64,000 bases of DNA, from contig JAJZIH010000001.1 of the NCBI GenBank assembly GCA_021810635.1, positions 159,419 to 223,418 of the forward strand, read 5' to 3'. The stretch comes from Pseudomonadota bacterium (GTDB lineage: Bacteria > Pseudomonadota > Gammaproteobacteria > JAKAQQ01). Below are positions 9,173 through 18,558 of the stretch, in pieces (the stretch's first letter is position 1; every line of letters begins with the position of its first letter). Below the pieces are notes generated by a model. It worked only from the letters and a program-made list of their open reading frames with translations. It was not told where the DNA came from and did no database searches. A program made the translations under genes and the position numbers.

Positions 9173-10585
9173 TTAGGAAATTACGGGAGCCGAACGGTGG
9201 GAATGCCCCCGCCCCGCCTTGAGCACGCGCTCCAGGGTCTCGCGATAACGGGCGATCTCCGGGGCGGTGCGCATCTCGGTGGCGCAGACCAGCCAGCCCG
9301 AGCCTTGCGGCAGGTCGAATCCGCCGAGGTCATAACCGCCGAGGATGCCCTGGTCCGCAAGGGCCTCGAGCAGGTACGGGGCCGGTTGGTCGGCGGTGAG
9401 CGCACATTCGTGGAAGAAGGGGGTCCCGTCGAACAGGCGACGCACGCCGGGCAGCCCGGTCAGGGCTTCGACCAGTTCGCGCGTACGCGCATGGGAGGCG
9501 GCGGCGACGTGGCGCAGTCCCGTGGGGCCGAGCAAGGACAGGTACAGCGTTGCGGCCGTGACCAGAAGCCCCTGGTTGGTGCAGATGTTGGAAGTGGCAC
9601 GGGCCCGGCGGATATGCTGCTCGCGCGCCTGCAGGGTGAGAGTGTAGCCGGGCCGTCCGTCCGCATCGACGGTGCGGCCGACGATCCGACCCGGCATCTG
9701 GCGCACGCAGTCAAACCGGGTCGTCATGAAACCGAGATAGGGGCCGCCTGAAGACAGGGGGGCCCCCAAAGGCTGGCCTTCGCCGCAGGCAATGTCGGCA
9801 CCCCGGCTCCCCCACCGCCCGGGAGGCTCAAGGAGCGCGAGCGCGGTCGGGTTGACCAGTCCCACCACCCGGAGTCCCCGGGCCTGCGCCGCCTCCGTCC
9901 ACTCCGTGACCGACTCGATCAGTCCGAAAAAATTGGGTTGGGGAAGAACCAGGACACCGGCCTTGAGAGCCGCGAGGCGGGGCTCCAGCCAGCGGGCGTC
10001 GAGGAGTCCGGTCCGGCGGTCGAAGGGGACGGTCTCGATCGGGATCGACTGGGGAGCCAAAACCGTCCGCACCACAGCGCGGTAGGCCGGATGCACCGCC
10101 TCGGGCAGGAGGACCACCGGGCTGTCCGTGTCCCATCCCGCGAGCCGACAGGCCATGAGGCAGGCCTCGGCCAGAGCGCTGGCCCCGTCATAGAGGGAGG
10201 CGTTCGAAACCTCAAGCCCGGTCAACTCCACCATCATCGACTGGAATTCGTAGATGAGCTGGAGGGTGCCCTGGCTGGCCTCGGCCTGGTAGGGGGTGTA
10301 GGCGCTGTAAAACTCGCCACGGGTCACGATGTCCCAGACGGCTGCCGGAATGAAATGTTCATAGGCCCCGGCACCGAGAAAACAGAGCGGTGGATCGTCG
10401 CGGCGAGCCCGTTCCCGCATGATCCGGCCGAGCGCGAGTTCCCCCACGCCCTCAGGAACGGACTCCGGCAGGGATTCGATCTGGAGAGCCGCGGGGATCT
10501 CGTCGAACAACGCCTCGAGACTGGATAGCCCGAGTGTTCCGAGCATGGCCTCGGTTTCAGGGGGCGTATGCGGAATGAACGGCAT
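9173..10585 (-). CDS. gcvPA: Glycine dehydrogenase (decarboxylating), subunit 1
   Basis: This is the 470-aa N-terminal-half subunit of the split glycine decarboxylase. It starts [19 protein letters not shown] and has [33 protein letters not shown] and [11 protein letters not shown], all typical of GcvPA. It carries no PLP lysine; GcvPB supplies it. It is positioned between gcvH (9 bases upstream) and tpx (11 bases downstream) on the same strand. A separate-subunit P-protein is found in several sulfur-oxidising and halophilic gammaproteobacterial lineages, whereas enteric bacteria have one long GcvP. Confidence 0.96.
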   Translation of the reverse strand: MPFIPHTPPETEAMLGTLGLSSLEALFDEIPAALQIESLPESVPEGVGELALGRIMRERARRDDPPLCFLGAGAYEHFIPAAVWDIVTRGEFYSAYTPYQAEASQGTLQLIYEFQSMMVELTGLEVSNASLYDGASALAEACLMACRLAGWDTDSPVVLLPEAVHPAYRAVVRTVLAPQSIPIETVPFDRRTGLLDARWLEPRLAALKAGVLVLPQPNFFGLIESVTEWTEAAQARGLRVVGLVNPTALALLEPPGRWGSRGADIACGEGQPLGAPLSSGGPYLGFMTTRFDCVRQMPGRIVGRTVDADGRPGYTLTLQAREQHIRRARATSNICTNQGLLVTAATLYLSLLGPTGLRHVAAASHARTRELVEALTGLPGVRRLFDGTPFFHECALTADQPAPYLLEALADQGILGGYDLGGFDLPQGSGWLVCATEMRTAPEIARYRETLERVLKAGRGHSHRSAPVIS

Positions 10586-10594
10586 GGCAGGGAC

Positions 10595-10990
10595 TCAGCT
10601 TCCTTCCTTGAGCAGGCGTTCGTAGGCGGCCGCGTCCAGAAGACCGGCCAGGTCGCTGCCGGATTCCATACGGATCCGGACCAGCCAGCCCGCCCCGTAT
10701 GGATCCCGGTTGATGACTTCAGGCGTCTTGGCCAGAACGGGGTTGCCGGCCACGAGAGTGCCCGGGACCGGCGCGTAGACATCCGAGGCCGCCTTGACCG
10801 ACTCGACCACCGCGCAGGGGTCACCGACCTCGAGCCGCTTGCCGACGGGGTAGGTCTCAGCATAGACGAGGTCACCCAAAGCCTCCTGGGCATGGTCGGT
10901 CACGCCCAGTGTGATTTCGCCGTTGGGTTCCTGGCGGACCCACTCGTGGCTCGGGGTGTAGCGGAGATCGTGCGGATTGTTGTGACTCAT
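10595..10990 (-). CDS. gcvH: Glycine cleavage system H protein
   Basis: GcvH is the 131-aa lipoyl carrier that shuttles the aminomethyl group between P, T and L proteins. The lipoylation lysine is K66 in AVVESVKAASD, inside the beta-hairpin lipoyl fold. A ribosome site (GGGAGG) sits upstream of the ATG. It lies between gcvT and gcvPA in the same leftward run. The modifying enzyme gene lipB is the last member of that run. Confidence 0.97.
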   Translation of the reverse strand: MSHNNPHDLRYTPSHEWVRQEPNGEITLGVTDHAQEALGDLVYAETYPVGKRLEVGDPCAVVESVKAASDVYAPVPGTLVAGNPVLAKTPEVINRDPYGAGWLVRIRMESGSDLAGLLDAAAYERLLKEGS

Positions 10991-11018
10991 GGGATCTAAA
11001 TCCTCCCGGAGAAAAAAA

Positions 11019-12122
11019 TCAGCGCCCGGCCGCCGCCGGGACGAGGATGTGCCCCCGCTTGACGAACGGCGGGTGATGCCAGCGGATGGGATGGCGGCGA
11101 TCGCGGATCACGGCCCAGGCCTCGGCCGGCCGCTCTCCGGCCAGGCGGGCCAGGCCGATGGAAAAACCGAGGCTGGGCGCGTAGCTCCCGCTCGTCACGG
11201 AACCGACCGTCCGTCCGTCCGCATCCACCAGATCCTGATGGGCCCGGAGCACGCCGGGTCCCGGTAGATAGACGCCCACCAGCGTCCGTCGTATACCCCG
11301 CCGCCGCTCCTCCTCGAGAGCGGAGCGGCCAACGAAATCGCGGTCAGCCGGATCCCAGGCCACGGTCCAGCTCAGGTTGGACTCGAGCGGGGAGGTGGTT
11401 TCATCCATGTCCTGACCGTAGAGGTTGAGGCCCGCCTCGAGCCGCAGGGTATCGCGAGCGCCGAGCCCGGCCGGACGCACCCCGGATCCGACCCACACGC
11501 TGAACGCCTGCCTGAGAAGGTCGGCCGGCAGCGCAATCTCGAAGCCGTCCTCTCCCGTGTACCCGGTCCGCCCGACAAAGCCCTTCTCCGTCTCGAGCGC
11601 GGCGAACGGTCGGAGGGCGCCCAGCCGCCCGGCGAGCCCGTCACCGAAAAACGCAGCCAGGGCCCGCACCGCCTCTGGTCCCTGCAGTGCCAGGAGCCCC
11701 AGATCCGGACGGGGCGTCAGGGTGACCTGGTAGGGGGCGGCGAGTCCGGCCAGCCGGACCTGATCGACCCCCTTGCGCGCGGCATTGAGCACCACCCGAT
11801 AACGCTCCGCTCCCAGCGCGTAAACCACGAGATCATCGACCACGCCGCCCCGCTCATTGAGGAGACAGCTGTAGAGGGCACGGCCAGGGCCAATCCGTCC
11901 CACGTCGTTGGCGAGTGCCCGGCGCAGAAACGCCATGGCCTCGGGGCCTTCCACATCAAGAAGACCCATGTGCGAGACGTCGAACAGTCCGGCCCTCTGG
12001 CGCACCGCGAGATGCTCCTCGATCTGGGAACCGTAGTGAACCGGCATGAGATATCCTGCAAAATCGACGAAACGGGCGCCGGCCTTTTGGTGGAGATCGT
12101 AAAGCGGGGTAGTCTCGGCCAC
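11019..12122 (-). CDS. gcvT: Aminomethyltransferase (glycine cleavage T protein)
   Basis: GcvT transfers the methylene carbon from aminomethyl-lipoyl-GcvH to tetrahydrofolate, giving 5,10-methylene-THF and ammonia. The sequence contains TPLYDLHQKAGARFVDFAG at the N-terminus, DVSHMGLL, GYTGEDGFEI and the C-terminal barrel. The start is a GTG at 12122; an in-frame TTG at 12128 is the alternative. Protein length is about 367 aa, normal for the family. It is the first gene of the leftward run and diverges from phhA across about 120 bases. A TATGAT box lies in that gap. Confidence 0.95.
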   Translation of the reverse strand: MAETTPLYDLHQKAGARFVDFAGYLMPVHYGSQIEEHLAVRQRAGLFDVSHMGLLDVEGPEAMAFLRRALANDVGRIGPGRALYSCLLNERGGVVDDLVVYALGAERYRVVLNAARKGVDQVRLAGLAAPYQVTLTPRPDLGLLALQGPEAVRALAAFFGDGLAGRLGALRPFAALETEKGFVGRTGYTGEDGFEIALPADLLRQAFSVWVGSGVRPAGLGARDTLRLEAGLNLYGQDMDETTSPLESNLSWTVAWDPADRDFVGRSALEEERRRGIRRTLVGVYLPGPGVLRAHQDLVDADGRTVGSVTSGSYAPSLGFSIGLARLAGERPAEAWAVIRDRRHPIRWHHPPFVKRGHILVPAAAGR

Positions 12123-12246
12123 GGTCAACGGACACTCTGGGGCGGGGTACCGGGGAAGGCGGTCATCATAACCGATAAAGGCCGGGGCCGCGGAAACGGC
12201 GGGGGCGGGGGGCGGGCATGTTAAAATCTCCAGCGGAGGTATCGAG

Positions 12247-13077
12247 ATGGGGCACGGGCATACCTACGTGGCCAAGATCCCGGAGCCGGACGGCCGGATC
12301 CGTTACACCCCCGAGGAGGAGGCCACCTGGAAACTCCTGTTCGACCGCCAAATGGGGATTCTCCCGGGGCGGGCCTGCCAGGAGTACCTGGACGCACTCA
12401 TCGGCGTCGGCCTCCCGTCCGACCACATTCCACAGTGCCGGGACCTCACGGAACGCCTGCGCGCCTCGACCGGCGTCATCATCGTTCCCGTCCCGGCCCT
12501 CATCTCCAATGAACGCTTCTTCGAACTGCTGGCCCAGGGATCGTTTCCCTGCGCAACCTTCATCCGCACCCGGGACGAACTCGAGTATCTCGAGGAACCG
12601 GACGTGTTTCACGAGGTCTTCGGACACGTCCCCCTGCTCTCCGAACGGCGCTTCGCCGATTTCACCCGCGCCTACGGCCGGGCCGGCCTGTCCTGTCAGA
12701 CCCCCGCTGAACAGGAAATCCTGGCCCGCCTGTACTGGTTCACGGTCGAGTTCGGACTGATCCGGACCCCGGCTGGCATCCGCACGTACGGTGCCGGAGT
12801 CATCTCGTCGATCGGGGAGACCGTCTATGCCACGGAAAGTCCCATCCCGATCCGCCGTCCCTTCGACGCACTCGAGGTCCTTCGGACCCCGTACCGGATC
12901 GACGTTTTCCAGCCCCTTTACTTTGTTCTGGAAAGTTTTGATGAACTATTCCGTGTGGCACAAAGCGACATTGTGGGGCTCGTGAGGAATGCCCAGGCGC
13001 TCGGCGACCTGCCGGCGCCCCGCCTTGCCACCATCCAGCCGGCCGAATCCTTCCATCCGCCAGGAGACCCGACATGA
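12247..13077 (+). CDS. phhA: Phenylalanine 4-monooxygenase
   Basis: PhhA hydroxylates phenylalanine to tyrosine with O2, Fe(II) and tetrahydropterin. At 276 aa it has the bacterial catalytic-domain-only length. The iron ligands are visible as H122 and H127 in DVFHEVFGHVPLL and E168 in WFTVEFGLI. A GGAGG ribosome site lies 7 bases before the ATG. The next gene is the pterin-recycling dehydratase, overlapping as ATGA, which is the standard phhAB arrangement. No PhhR-type activator is in the window. Confidence 0.97.
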   Translation: MGHGHTYVAKIPEPDGRIRYTPEEEATWKLLFDRQMGILPGRACQEYLDALIGVGLPSDHIPQCRDLTERLRASTGVIIVPVPALISNERFFELLAQGSFPCATFIRTRDELEYLEEPDVFHEVFGHVPLLSERRFADFTRAYGRAGLSCQTPAEQEILARLYWFTVEFGLIRTPAGIRTYGAGVISSIGETVYATESPIPIRRPFDALEVLRTPYRIDVFQPLYFVLESFDELFRVAQSDIVGLVRNAQALGDLPAPRLATIQPAESFHPPGDPT

Positions 13078-13409
13078 ACGAACTCAGCGAGAAACGTTGT
13101 CTGCCCTGTGAGGGCGGGATCGCCCCACTGACGCGCCCCGAGATCGAACGCGACCTCAAGAAACTCCACCACAACTGGAAGGTCAATCCCGCCGCGACCG
13201 AAATCGAGCGCACCTACACCTTTCCCGGTTTCCACGACACGATGGCGTTCGTCAACGCCGTCGCCTGGATCGCGCACCAGGAGAACCATCATCCGGACCT
13301 CGAAGTCGGTTACAGCCGGTGCCGGGTCCGTTATTCGACCCACGCCATCGGCGGACTGTCGGAAAACGACTTCATCTGCGCCGCCAAGATCGACCGGCTG
13401 GGCTCCTGA
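13074..13409 (+). CDS. phhB: Pterin-4a-carbinolamine dehydratase
   Basis: This 111-aa protein dehydrates the 4a-hydroxytetrahydropterin released by PhhA so that the cofactor can be recycled. The active-site signature is TFPGFHDTMAFVNAVAWIA followed by QENHHPDLEVGYSRCRV, with the three conserved histidines in those two segments. The ATG overlaps the phhA stop, so the two are translationally coupled. It ends 10 bases from the stop of the convergent ugd gene. Confidence 0.96.
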   Translation: MNELSEKRCLPCEGGIAPLTRPEIERDLKKLHHNWKVNPAATEIERTYTFPGFHDTMAFVNAVAWIAHQENHHPDLEVGYSRCRVRYSTHAIGGLSENDFICAAKIDRLGS

Positions 13410-13419
13410 CGAGCCGCGC

Positions 13420-14754
13420 TCAGCCCGGCGGCGAGCGGCCGATCCCGTAGTAGCGGAAACCCGCGTGTACCAGGCGCGCGGGGTCGTAGAGGTTGCGTCC
13501 ATCGAAAACGACCGGAGCCGCCAAACTCTGGCGCAGTTGATCGAGATCGGGACTGCGGTAGACCGGCCATTCGGTCACGAGAACGAGCGCATCGGCCCCG
13601 GCGGTGGCTTCCAACGGCGCGTTGCACCATACGATGCCTGGGTTGCCGCCCAACTGTTGCCGGGCCCGTCCGAGTGCCGCCGGATCGTGCACGCGCAACT
13701 TCGCCCCGGCACCGAGCAGGCGTTCGATGAGGACGAGGCTCGGCGCCTCCCGGAGATCATCCGTCTGGGGCTTGTAGGACAGACCCCACAAGGCCAGCGT
13801 CCGTCCGGCCAGTCCACCCGAGGCAAAATGCCCGCGGATCTTGCGGAACAACACCTCCTTCTGGTCCTCGTTGCGCCGTTCCACGGCATCGACGATCCAG
13901 GAGTCGAGGCCCCGTTTCCGCATGAGATGGCCGAGCGCCCGGACATCCTTCGGAAAACAGGAGCCACCATAGCCGGCTCCGGCGTAGAGGAAATGGTGGC
14001 CGATGCGGGGATCGAGTCCCATGCCCTGGCGGACGAGCTCGATATCAGCCCCGACGGAGTCGGCCAGGCCGGCCATCTCGTTCATGAAGCTGATCTTGGT
14101 GGCAAGGAAGGCATTCGCGGCGTACTTGGTGAGTTCCGACGAGACGATGTCCATGAACAGGAGACGATCGTGATTGCGGTTGAACGGGCCGTAGGCCTCC
14201 CTGAGTAGCTCCCGAGCGCGCAAGCCCTCGGTGCCGATCAGGATCCGGTCCGGCCGCATGAAGTCGGCGACGGCCGCGCCTTCCTTCAGGAATTCGGGGT
14301 TGGACACCACATCAAACCCGACCGGGCTGCGCCGCCGTTCGAGGGCGGAACGGATCACAGCCTGCACCTGGGCGGTGGTCCCGACGGGAACGGTGGACTT
14401 GGTGATGATCACGCGGTAGTCCGCGAGGTGCGTCCCTATGGTTTCCGCCACCTCAAGCACATGACGCACATCCGCGGCCCCATCCCGACCCGGCGGAGTC
14501 CCGACCGCAATGAAGAGCAGAAGGCCGTGGGCCACACCGGCCTCCCCCTCCGTGTCGAACCGGAGTTGGCCCCGTCCGAGATTGTTGCGGACCAGCGTCT
14601 CCAGTCCCGGCTCATAAATCGGAATCTCGCCCTTCTGGAGTCTCTTGACCTTGTCAGGATCAAGGTCGATGCAGAGCACCTCGTGTCCGTTTTCGGCGAA
14701 ACACGCACCGGTCACGAGTCCGACATAGCCGGTTCCGAAAATCGTAATCCGCAT
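13420..14754 (-). CDS. ugd: UDP-glucose 6-dehydrogenase
   Basis: Ugd oxidises UDP-glucose to UDP-glucuronate with two NAD+, supplying acidic sugar for exopolysaccharide or lipopolysaccharide. The 444-aa sequence begins MRITIFGTGYVGLVTGACFAENG with the Rossmann glycines and contains the catalytic cysteine in GAGYGGSCFPKD. The central dimerisation helix and the C-terminal UDP-binding half (WGLSYKPQTDDLREAPS) are complete. A GGAGG box lies upstream of the ATG. The next gene upstream on this strand (14796) is an outer-membrane protein gene. Confidence 0.96.
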   Translation of the reverse strand: MRITIFGTGYVGLVTGACFAENGHEVLCIDLDPDKVKRLQKGEIPIYEPGLETLVRNNLGRGQLRFDTEGEAGVAHGLLLFIAVGTPPGRDGAADVRHVLEVAETIGTHLADYRVIITKSTVPVGTTAQVQAVIRSALERRRSPVGFDVVSNPEFLKEGAAVADFMRPDRILIGTEGLRARELLREAYGPFNRNHDRLLFMDIVSSELTKYAANAFLATKISFMNEMAGLADSVGADIELVRQGMGLDPRIGHHFLYAGAGYGGSCFPKDVRALGHLMRKRGLDSWIVDAVERRNEDQKEVLFRKIRGHFASGGLAGRTLALWGLSYKPQTDDLREAPSLVLIERLLGAGAKLRVHDPAALGRARQQLGGNPGIVWCNAPLEATAGADALVLVTEWPVYRSPDLDQLRQSLAAPVVFDGRNLYDPARLVHAGFRYYGIGRSPPG

Positions 14755-14795
14755 CGGTTGGGACTCCTCCCAGAAGGCGACCCGGACGCCCCAGG

Positions 14796-15407
14796 TCAGA
14801 AGAAACAGCGCAGCCGGAACTCGAGCGCATTCACGTCCGAGTTGTGATCATAGTCCGCATCCAGCTGGAATGGGCCGGCATTGACGCCGAATCCCAGAAA
14901 GGCCCCAAGCCGGCGTGGCCCGAAGTGCTGGTTGACCTCGCCATAAAGCCCGAAGTCGAGTTCGAGGTAGCGTTCGATGTTCTGCCGGATACCATAACTC
15001 ATTTTCCAGTAATCGTCGACGCGGGCGGAGCCCGGGGGATGCAGGGTCGAGCGGACAAATTCCATCGAGAGGTACGCGGAGGCCGCGCCCGTCGGGTCGG
15101 TCGCGTAACCGACCCCGAGCGCCGCCCGGTGCTCCAGGGTCCCCGTACCCAGAACCTCCAGCCGGCGATAGGAGGCCATCAGGAACCCGTTCCGGGTGAA
15201 GGCCCAATCCAGCTTGACGCCGGGACCCCGGAGCTCGTGGCCGAAATAGCGCGAATAGCCGCCCACGTACTCACTCAGGCTGAGGTAGGTCTGACCCAGG
15301 TTGGGGGCAGCCGCAGCCTGGGCCGCGGAAGCGGCCCAGGCCTTCGGGAAACAGCAGCCCACCAGACAGCAGACAAACAGAAGGAGGGCCCGTCGGGCGT
15401 GATTCAT
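14796..15407 (-). CDS. Predicted small outer-membrane beta-barrel protein
   Basis: This 203-aa protein has a signal peptide (NHARRALLLFVCCLVGCCF, cleavage near AWA-AS) followed by alternating aromatic and polar strands and a terminal phenylalanine (FRLRCFF), the usual outer-membrane assembly signal. The ATG at 15407 overlaps the antiporter stop as ATGA, which is why it is preferred over the longer open frame. No enzymatic motif was recognised. Eight-stranded barrels of this length include lipid A modifying enzymes and OmpW/OmpA-like porins, so function is unassigned. Confidence 0.6.
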   Translation of the reverse strand: MNHARRALLLFVCCLVGCCFPKAWAASAAQAAAAPNLGQTYLSLSEYVGGYSRYFGHELRGPGVKLDWAFTRNGFLMASYRRLEVLGTGTLEHRAALGVGYATDPTGAASAYLSMEFVRSTLHPPGSARVDDYWKMSYGIRQNIERYLELDFGLYGEVNQHFGPRRLGAFLGFGVNAGPFQLDADYDHNSDVNALEFRLRCFF

Positions 15408-16660
15408 AGATGGTTCTCCGGACATGGCGCGGGGTTGGGGGACTGCGGGTGGAGGCTCGAGAGACCGAGAGAGCGGGCCCAGAGGGCGGAAGTCGGTACC
15501 TGGACCACGATGGTCAGGATGATGACGGCGAAGACAGTGGCGGCCATCCGGGGCGCGTGAGGCAGTCCCGAGGCCAGCCACAGGCCGGCCAGTGAGGCCG
15601 GCACGACCCCGGTCTCGCGGACCCAGCTCAGAAACCACAGTTCGCGTGCGCGCCAGCGGGCACGCGGGTCCCAAGCCGCGGTGAGCCAGACGACCATCGG
15701 GCGGATCAGAAACATGAGCAGGAAGCCTAGCAGGAGGAGGGATCCGGCGTGGGCCCAGAGCTCGGGAAGCAGCGTGCTGGCCAGAGCACCCAGCAGGATG
15801 AACAGAGCCAAGCGCACGACCGTGAGCGTGGTGGCCCCGAAATGTTCCATCTCCTGCTGGCGCAAGCCGGTCCGGGCATTCCCGCTGCCCCCAGAAATCA
15901 GGCCCGCCACGAACACGGCGAGGAAACCGCTGCCGGAAAATTCGTGTGCACTCTCGAAGGCCGCGAGTGCGACCACGAAGCCGAGAAGCACGGCATAACG
16001 GGACAGGAACCCGAAACGCTCGTGGATCACGAAGAAACGGAACAGGAGCCCGGCCGCGACGCCGGCTCCGAGCCCGACGCCGAACTGGATGGCGAGAAAG
16101 TCGAGACCGCCTCCCCAGGAGGGGCTCGAGGAGGCCAAAAGATGCATCCCCTCGAAAACCAGAAGGGCCGAAAACACGTCATTCAGCGCGGCCTCGGCCA
16201 CGAGGGTTTCCCTGAGGAGGTCGGGTAGGCGAAGACGGTCCGCCAGGGGGATCAGGACCGCCGGATCCGTCGAGGCCAGGGCGCCGCCCAAGATGAGGCT
16301 CAGGGGCCAGCCGATGTGCCACCAGGCCTGGCTCCAGGCCGCGATGAGCACGGAAGTCACAACCACGCCCACGGTGGCCAGCATCGCAACGCTCACGCCG
16401 ACCCGTTTCAAGACCGGCACCCGCAGGGTACGGCCGCCTTCATAGAGGACCAGGCAGACCCCCAGGATGAAAAAATCCCGCACCCAGGGCAGGTGGGCAG
16501 CCGGATTCACGAAACCGAGCATACGGGGACCGATCAGGACGCCTCCCAAGAGGCACATCACGACTTCCGGCAGATGGAGCCACTCGGAGGCAGCCAGGGC
16601 ACCAATGGCGACACAGAGGACAGCCGCCGTCGCGGCCAGGAGGCCGATCGAACCCGTCAT
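15404..16660 (-). CDS. Cation:proton antiporter (CPA1, NhaP-like)
   Basis: This 418-aa inner-membrane protein has about twelve hydrophobic segments. The exchanger core is visible as GGALASTDPAVLIPLADR (the TDP unwound helix) and VAEAALNDVFSALLVFEG, where the adjacent Asn-Asp pair is the ion-binding motif of electroneutral CPA1 antiporters. It likely exchanges Na+ or K+ for H+ and helps pH homeostasis. The ATG at 16660 (MTGSIGLLAATAAVLCV) begins at the first membrane helix; the longer open frame adds a charged stretch with no support. It is coupled to the barrel protein downstream. Confidence 0.85.
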   Translation of the reverse strand: MTGSIGLLAATAAVLCVAIGALAASEWLHLPEVVMCLLGGVLIGPRMLGFVNPAAHLPWVRDFFILGVCLVLYEGGRTLRVPVLKRVGVSVAMLATVGVVVTSVLIAAWSQAWWHIGWPLSLILGGALASTDPAVLIPLADRLRLPDLLRETLVAEAALNDVFSALLVFEGMHLLASSSPSWGGGLDFLAIQFGVGLGAGVAAGLLFRFFVIHERFGFLSRYAVLLGFVVALAAFESAHEFSGSGFLAVFVAGLISGGSGNARTGLRQQEMEHFGATTLTVVRLALFILLGALASTLLPELWAHAGSLLLLGFLLMFLIRPMVVWLTAAWDPRARWRARELWFLSWVRETGVVPASLAGLWLASGLPHAPRMAATVFAVIILTIVVQVPTSALWARSLGLSSLHPQSPNPAPCPENHL

Positions 16661-16709
16661 GGCCCGAATCCGGGGCAGCCGTCCGCCAAAAGCGGGCGGC
16701 AGCGCGTGA

Positions 16710-17435
16710 TCATGCCGACCCCGTCTCGAGGTCCGCACGCCAGACCAGTCGGCCCCCGCTCTGCTCGTCGATGCGTTTCAGGAAGGCACGATGTTGGGTC
16801 CAGTCGGCCGGATCCACTCCGACCCGCGCGGAGGGGCGGGGCGTGCCGGCCATCGATGCGGTCTGACGTCCGTCCTCCGGAAGACCCGCAACGTCAGTTC
16901 CAAAGCCGAGCGCCGCCTGCCCTTTCGTCATGGCCCGGTAGACCTCGGCCAGAAGAGAGGCATCGAGGCGGGCCCCATGATAGCGGCGACTCGAAGCATC
17001 CACCCCAAAGCGCTGGCAGAGGGCCTCGAGGCTGTTGTTCTGCCCCGGGTACCGGCGGCGGGCAAGCGGCAGCGTATCGAGCACCGAACAGAGGCTTTCG
17101 ATGACCGTCACGCGGGCCCGCACTCGCTCCAGTTCATGGTTGAGAAAAGCCAGATCGAACGGGGCGTTGTGGATGATGAGCTGGCTCCCGTCCACGAAAT
17201 CGAGAAGGGCATCGGCAATTTCGGCAAAACCCGGCTTGCCCACGAGATCCTCGTTGCGCAAGCCGTGCACGGCGGTGGCCCCGGGGTCGATCGGGCGACC
17301 CGGATCGAGGTAGTGCCAGAAGTCATGGCCCGTGGGCTGACGGTTGACCAGTTCGATGGCCGCGATCTCGATGATGCGGTGATCCGCGCCCGGGAGGAGT
17401 CCGGTCGTTTCCGTATCGAGGACGATCTGCCGCAT
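16710..17435 (-). CDS. dnaQ: DNA polymerase III epsilon subunit (3'-5' proofreading exonuclease)
   Basis: This is the 241-aa proofreading subunit of the replicative polymerase. It opens MRQIVLDTETTGLLPG, carrying the Exo I DxE pair, with Exo II in IIHNAPFDLAFLNHEL and the Exo III H/D in YHGARLDASLLAEVY, the DEDDh set. The C-terminal part is longer than the nuclease core and should hold the alpha-binding region. The start at 17435 lies 4 bases past the rnhA stop. The rnhA-dnaQ pair is a conserved gammaproteobacterial arrangement, although in E. coli the two genes diverge. Confidence 0.95.
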   Translation of the reverse strand: MRQIVLDTETTGLLPGADHRIIEIAAIELVNRQPTGHDFWHYLDPGRPIDPGATAVHGLRNEDLVGKPGFAEIADALLDFVDGSQLIIHNAPFDLAFLNHELERVRARVTVIESLCSVLDTLPLARRRYPGQNNSLEALCQRFGVDASSRRYHGARLDASLLAEVYRAMTKGQAALGFGTDVAGLPEDGRQTASMAGTPRPSARVGVDPADWTQHRAFLKRIDEQSGGRLVWRADLETGSA

Positions 17436-17439
17436 CGCG

Positions 17440-17901
17440 TCAACTCCGAGCCGATGAACCCCCGGAACCCTGGATGGCGCACCGGGCCAGCCGGTCCACG
17501 CGTTCATTATAGCCGATGCCTTCGTGTCCCCGGACCCACCGCCAGTCGATTTCCCGGGTCACGAGCAGCACTTCGAGCCGCTCCCAGAGATCTCGGTTGC
17601 GCACCGCCCGGCCCGCTGCCGTCCGCCAGCCCCGGCGCTTCCAGTCGGCCAACCAGTGGATCACGCCGTCGCGGACATAGCGGGAATCGGTGTAAATCAC
17701 AACCGGAGCCGTTCCCCGGAGTGCCTCCAGCCCGGCGATGGCGGCCGACAGCTCCATGCGGTTGTTCGTGGTCAGTGCCTCGTGTCCCGTGAGGATCCGT
17801 TCGTGGTTTCGCCACTTGAGCAGGGCCGCCCACCCTCCTGGTCCCGGGTTGCCGCTGCAGGCTCCATCCGTCCAGATCTCCACCGGTTCGTTGGGCACCA
17901 T
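17440..17901 (-). CDS. rnhA: Ribonuclease HI
   Basis: RNase HI degrades the RNA strand of RNA:DNA hybrids. The 153-aa sequence begins MVPNEPVEIWTDGACSGNPG with the first catalytic aspartate, then TTNNRMELSAAIAGLEAL (Glu), IYTDSRYVRDG (Asp) and the final Asp in NERVDRLA, preceded by the VRGHEG histidine. The ATG overlaps the stop of the upstream methyltransferase-like gene as TGATG. Length and all four acidic residues are typical. Confidence 0.96.
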   Translation of the reverse strand: MVPNEPVEIWTDGACSGNPGPGGWAALLKWRNHERILTGHEALTTNNRMELSAAIAGLEALRGTAPVVIYTDSRYVRDGVIHWLADWKRRGWRTAAGRAVRNRDLWERLEVLLVTREIDWRWVRGHEGIGYNERVDRLARCAIQGSGGSSARS

Positions 17902-18503
17902 CAGGCCACCCGGCGCGTGGGCCAGGACAGGGCATTCGGCGGGAGACGGTGCCAGTGGACTCCGGTCGGCCGCAGGATTACGCCCGGCGGGGTCCGGCTC
18001 CGGAGTTCGCAGGACAGCAGGGGCAAACCCCAACCGTCCACCCCGGTCTGCCGGACCGGCACCCGTTGCGCTTCAAAACCCAGTCGGCAGAGTTCGGCGC
18101 CCAGGGCACGCGGTGGCACGCGCAGTGGCGGAAGATCGAAGCCGAGCAGACGGCAGAGCCAGTGTCCAAGCGGGCGGAACCCCAGAATGAGGAGCTGTCC
18201 GTCGGGGCCGAGAATCCGGTCGGTCTCACCGACGAGGCTTGCCGGCAGCGGCCAACATTCGTGGGCATGCCGCCAGAGGACAACATCGATGCCGCCACTG
18301 GCATAGGGCCAGGCCCGACCGCTGCCCCCGCCTCCGTCCGGCCAGCACTCCGGCGGCAAAACCATGACCTCCGGCAACGGCAGGGACGGGAACGGCCGTG
18401 CGGCCCAAGCGTCGACCACGACGGCCGTGCGGCCGCGCAGACGGCAACCGAAGTGTTCGACGAGCCGACGCTCGTGAACCGCGAGTCGCTGTTCAAAATC
18501 CAA
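17901..18503 (-). CDS. YafS-like SAM-dependent methyltransferase-family protein
   Basis: Two starts are possible. An ATG at 18560 would make the start overlap the divergent gloB start. A TTG at 18503 has GGAGG 7 bases upstream and begins at the conserved LDFEQRLAVHERRLVEHF, so it is preferred and gives about 200 aa. The protein resembles the methyltransferase found between gloB and rnhA in Gammaproteobacteria (yafS in E. coli). The core has VVVDAWAARPFPSLPLPEV, a central acidic/aromatic strand and LLILGFRPLGHWLCRL. The classical glycine-rich SAM loop is weak, so activity is uncertain. Confidence 0.65.
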   Translation of the reverse strand: MDFEQRLAVHERRLVEHFGCRLRGRTAVVVDAWAARPFPSLPLPEVMVLPPECWPDGGGGSGRAWPYASGGIDVVLWRHAHECWPLPASLVGETDRILGPDGQLLILGFRPLGHWLCRLLGFDLPPLRVPPRALGAELCRLGFEAQRVPVRQTGVDGWGLPLLSCELRSRTPPGVILRPTGVHWHRLPPNALSWPTRRVA

Positions 18504-18558
18504 ACCCCCTCCTCCGCCGGCCGGCCTCTTGGGAACCCGTTCTGGTAGGATCGTCGTC

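Noticed and set aside
12123..12246. Glycine riboswitch between gcvT and phhA
   Set aside because: The gap is only about 120 bases and lacks the paired glycine aptamer motifs.
15408..15674. Long N-terminal extension of the outer-membrane protein
   Set aside because: The signal peptide starts at 15407, which also gives an ATGA overlap with the antiporter gene.
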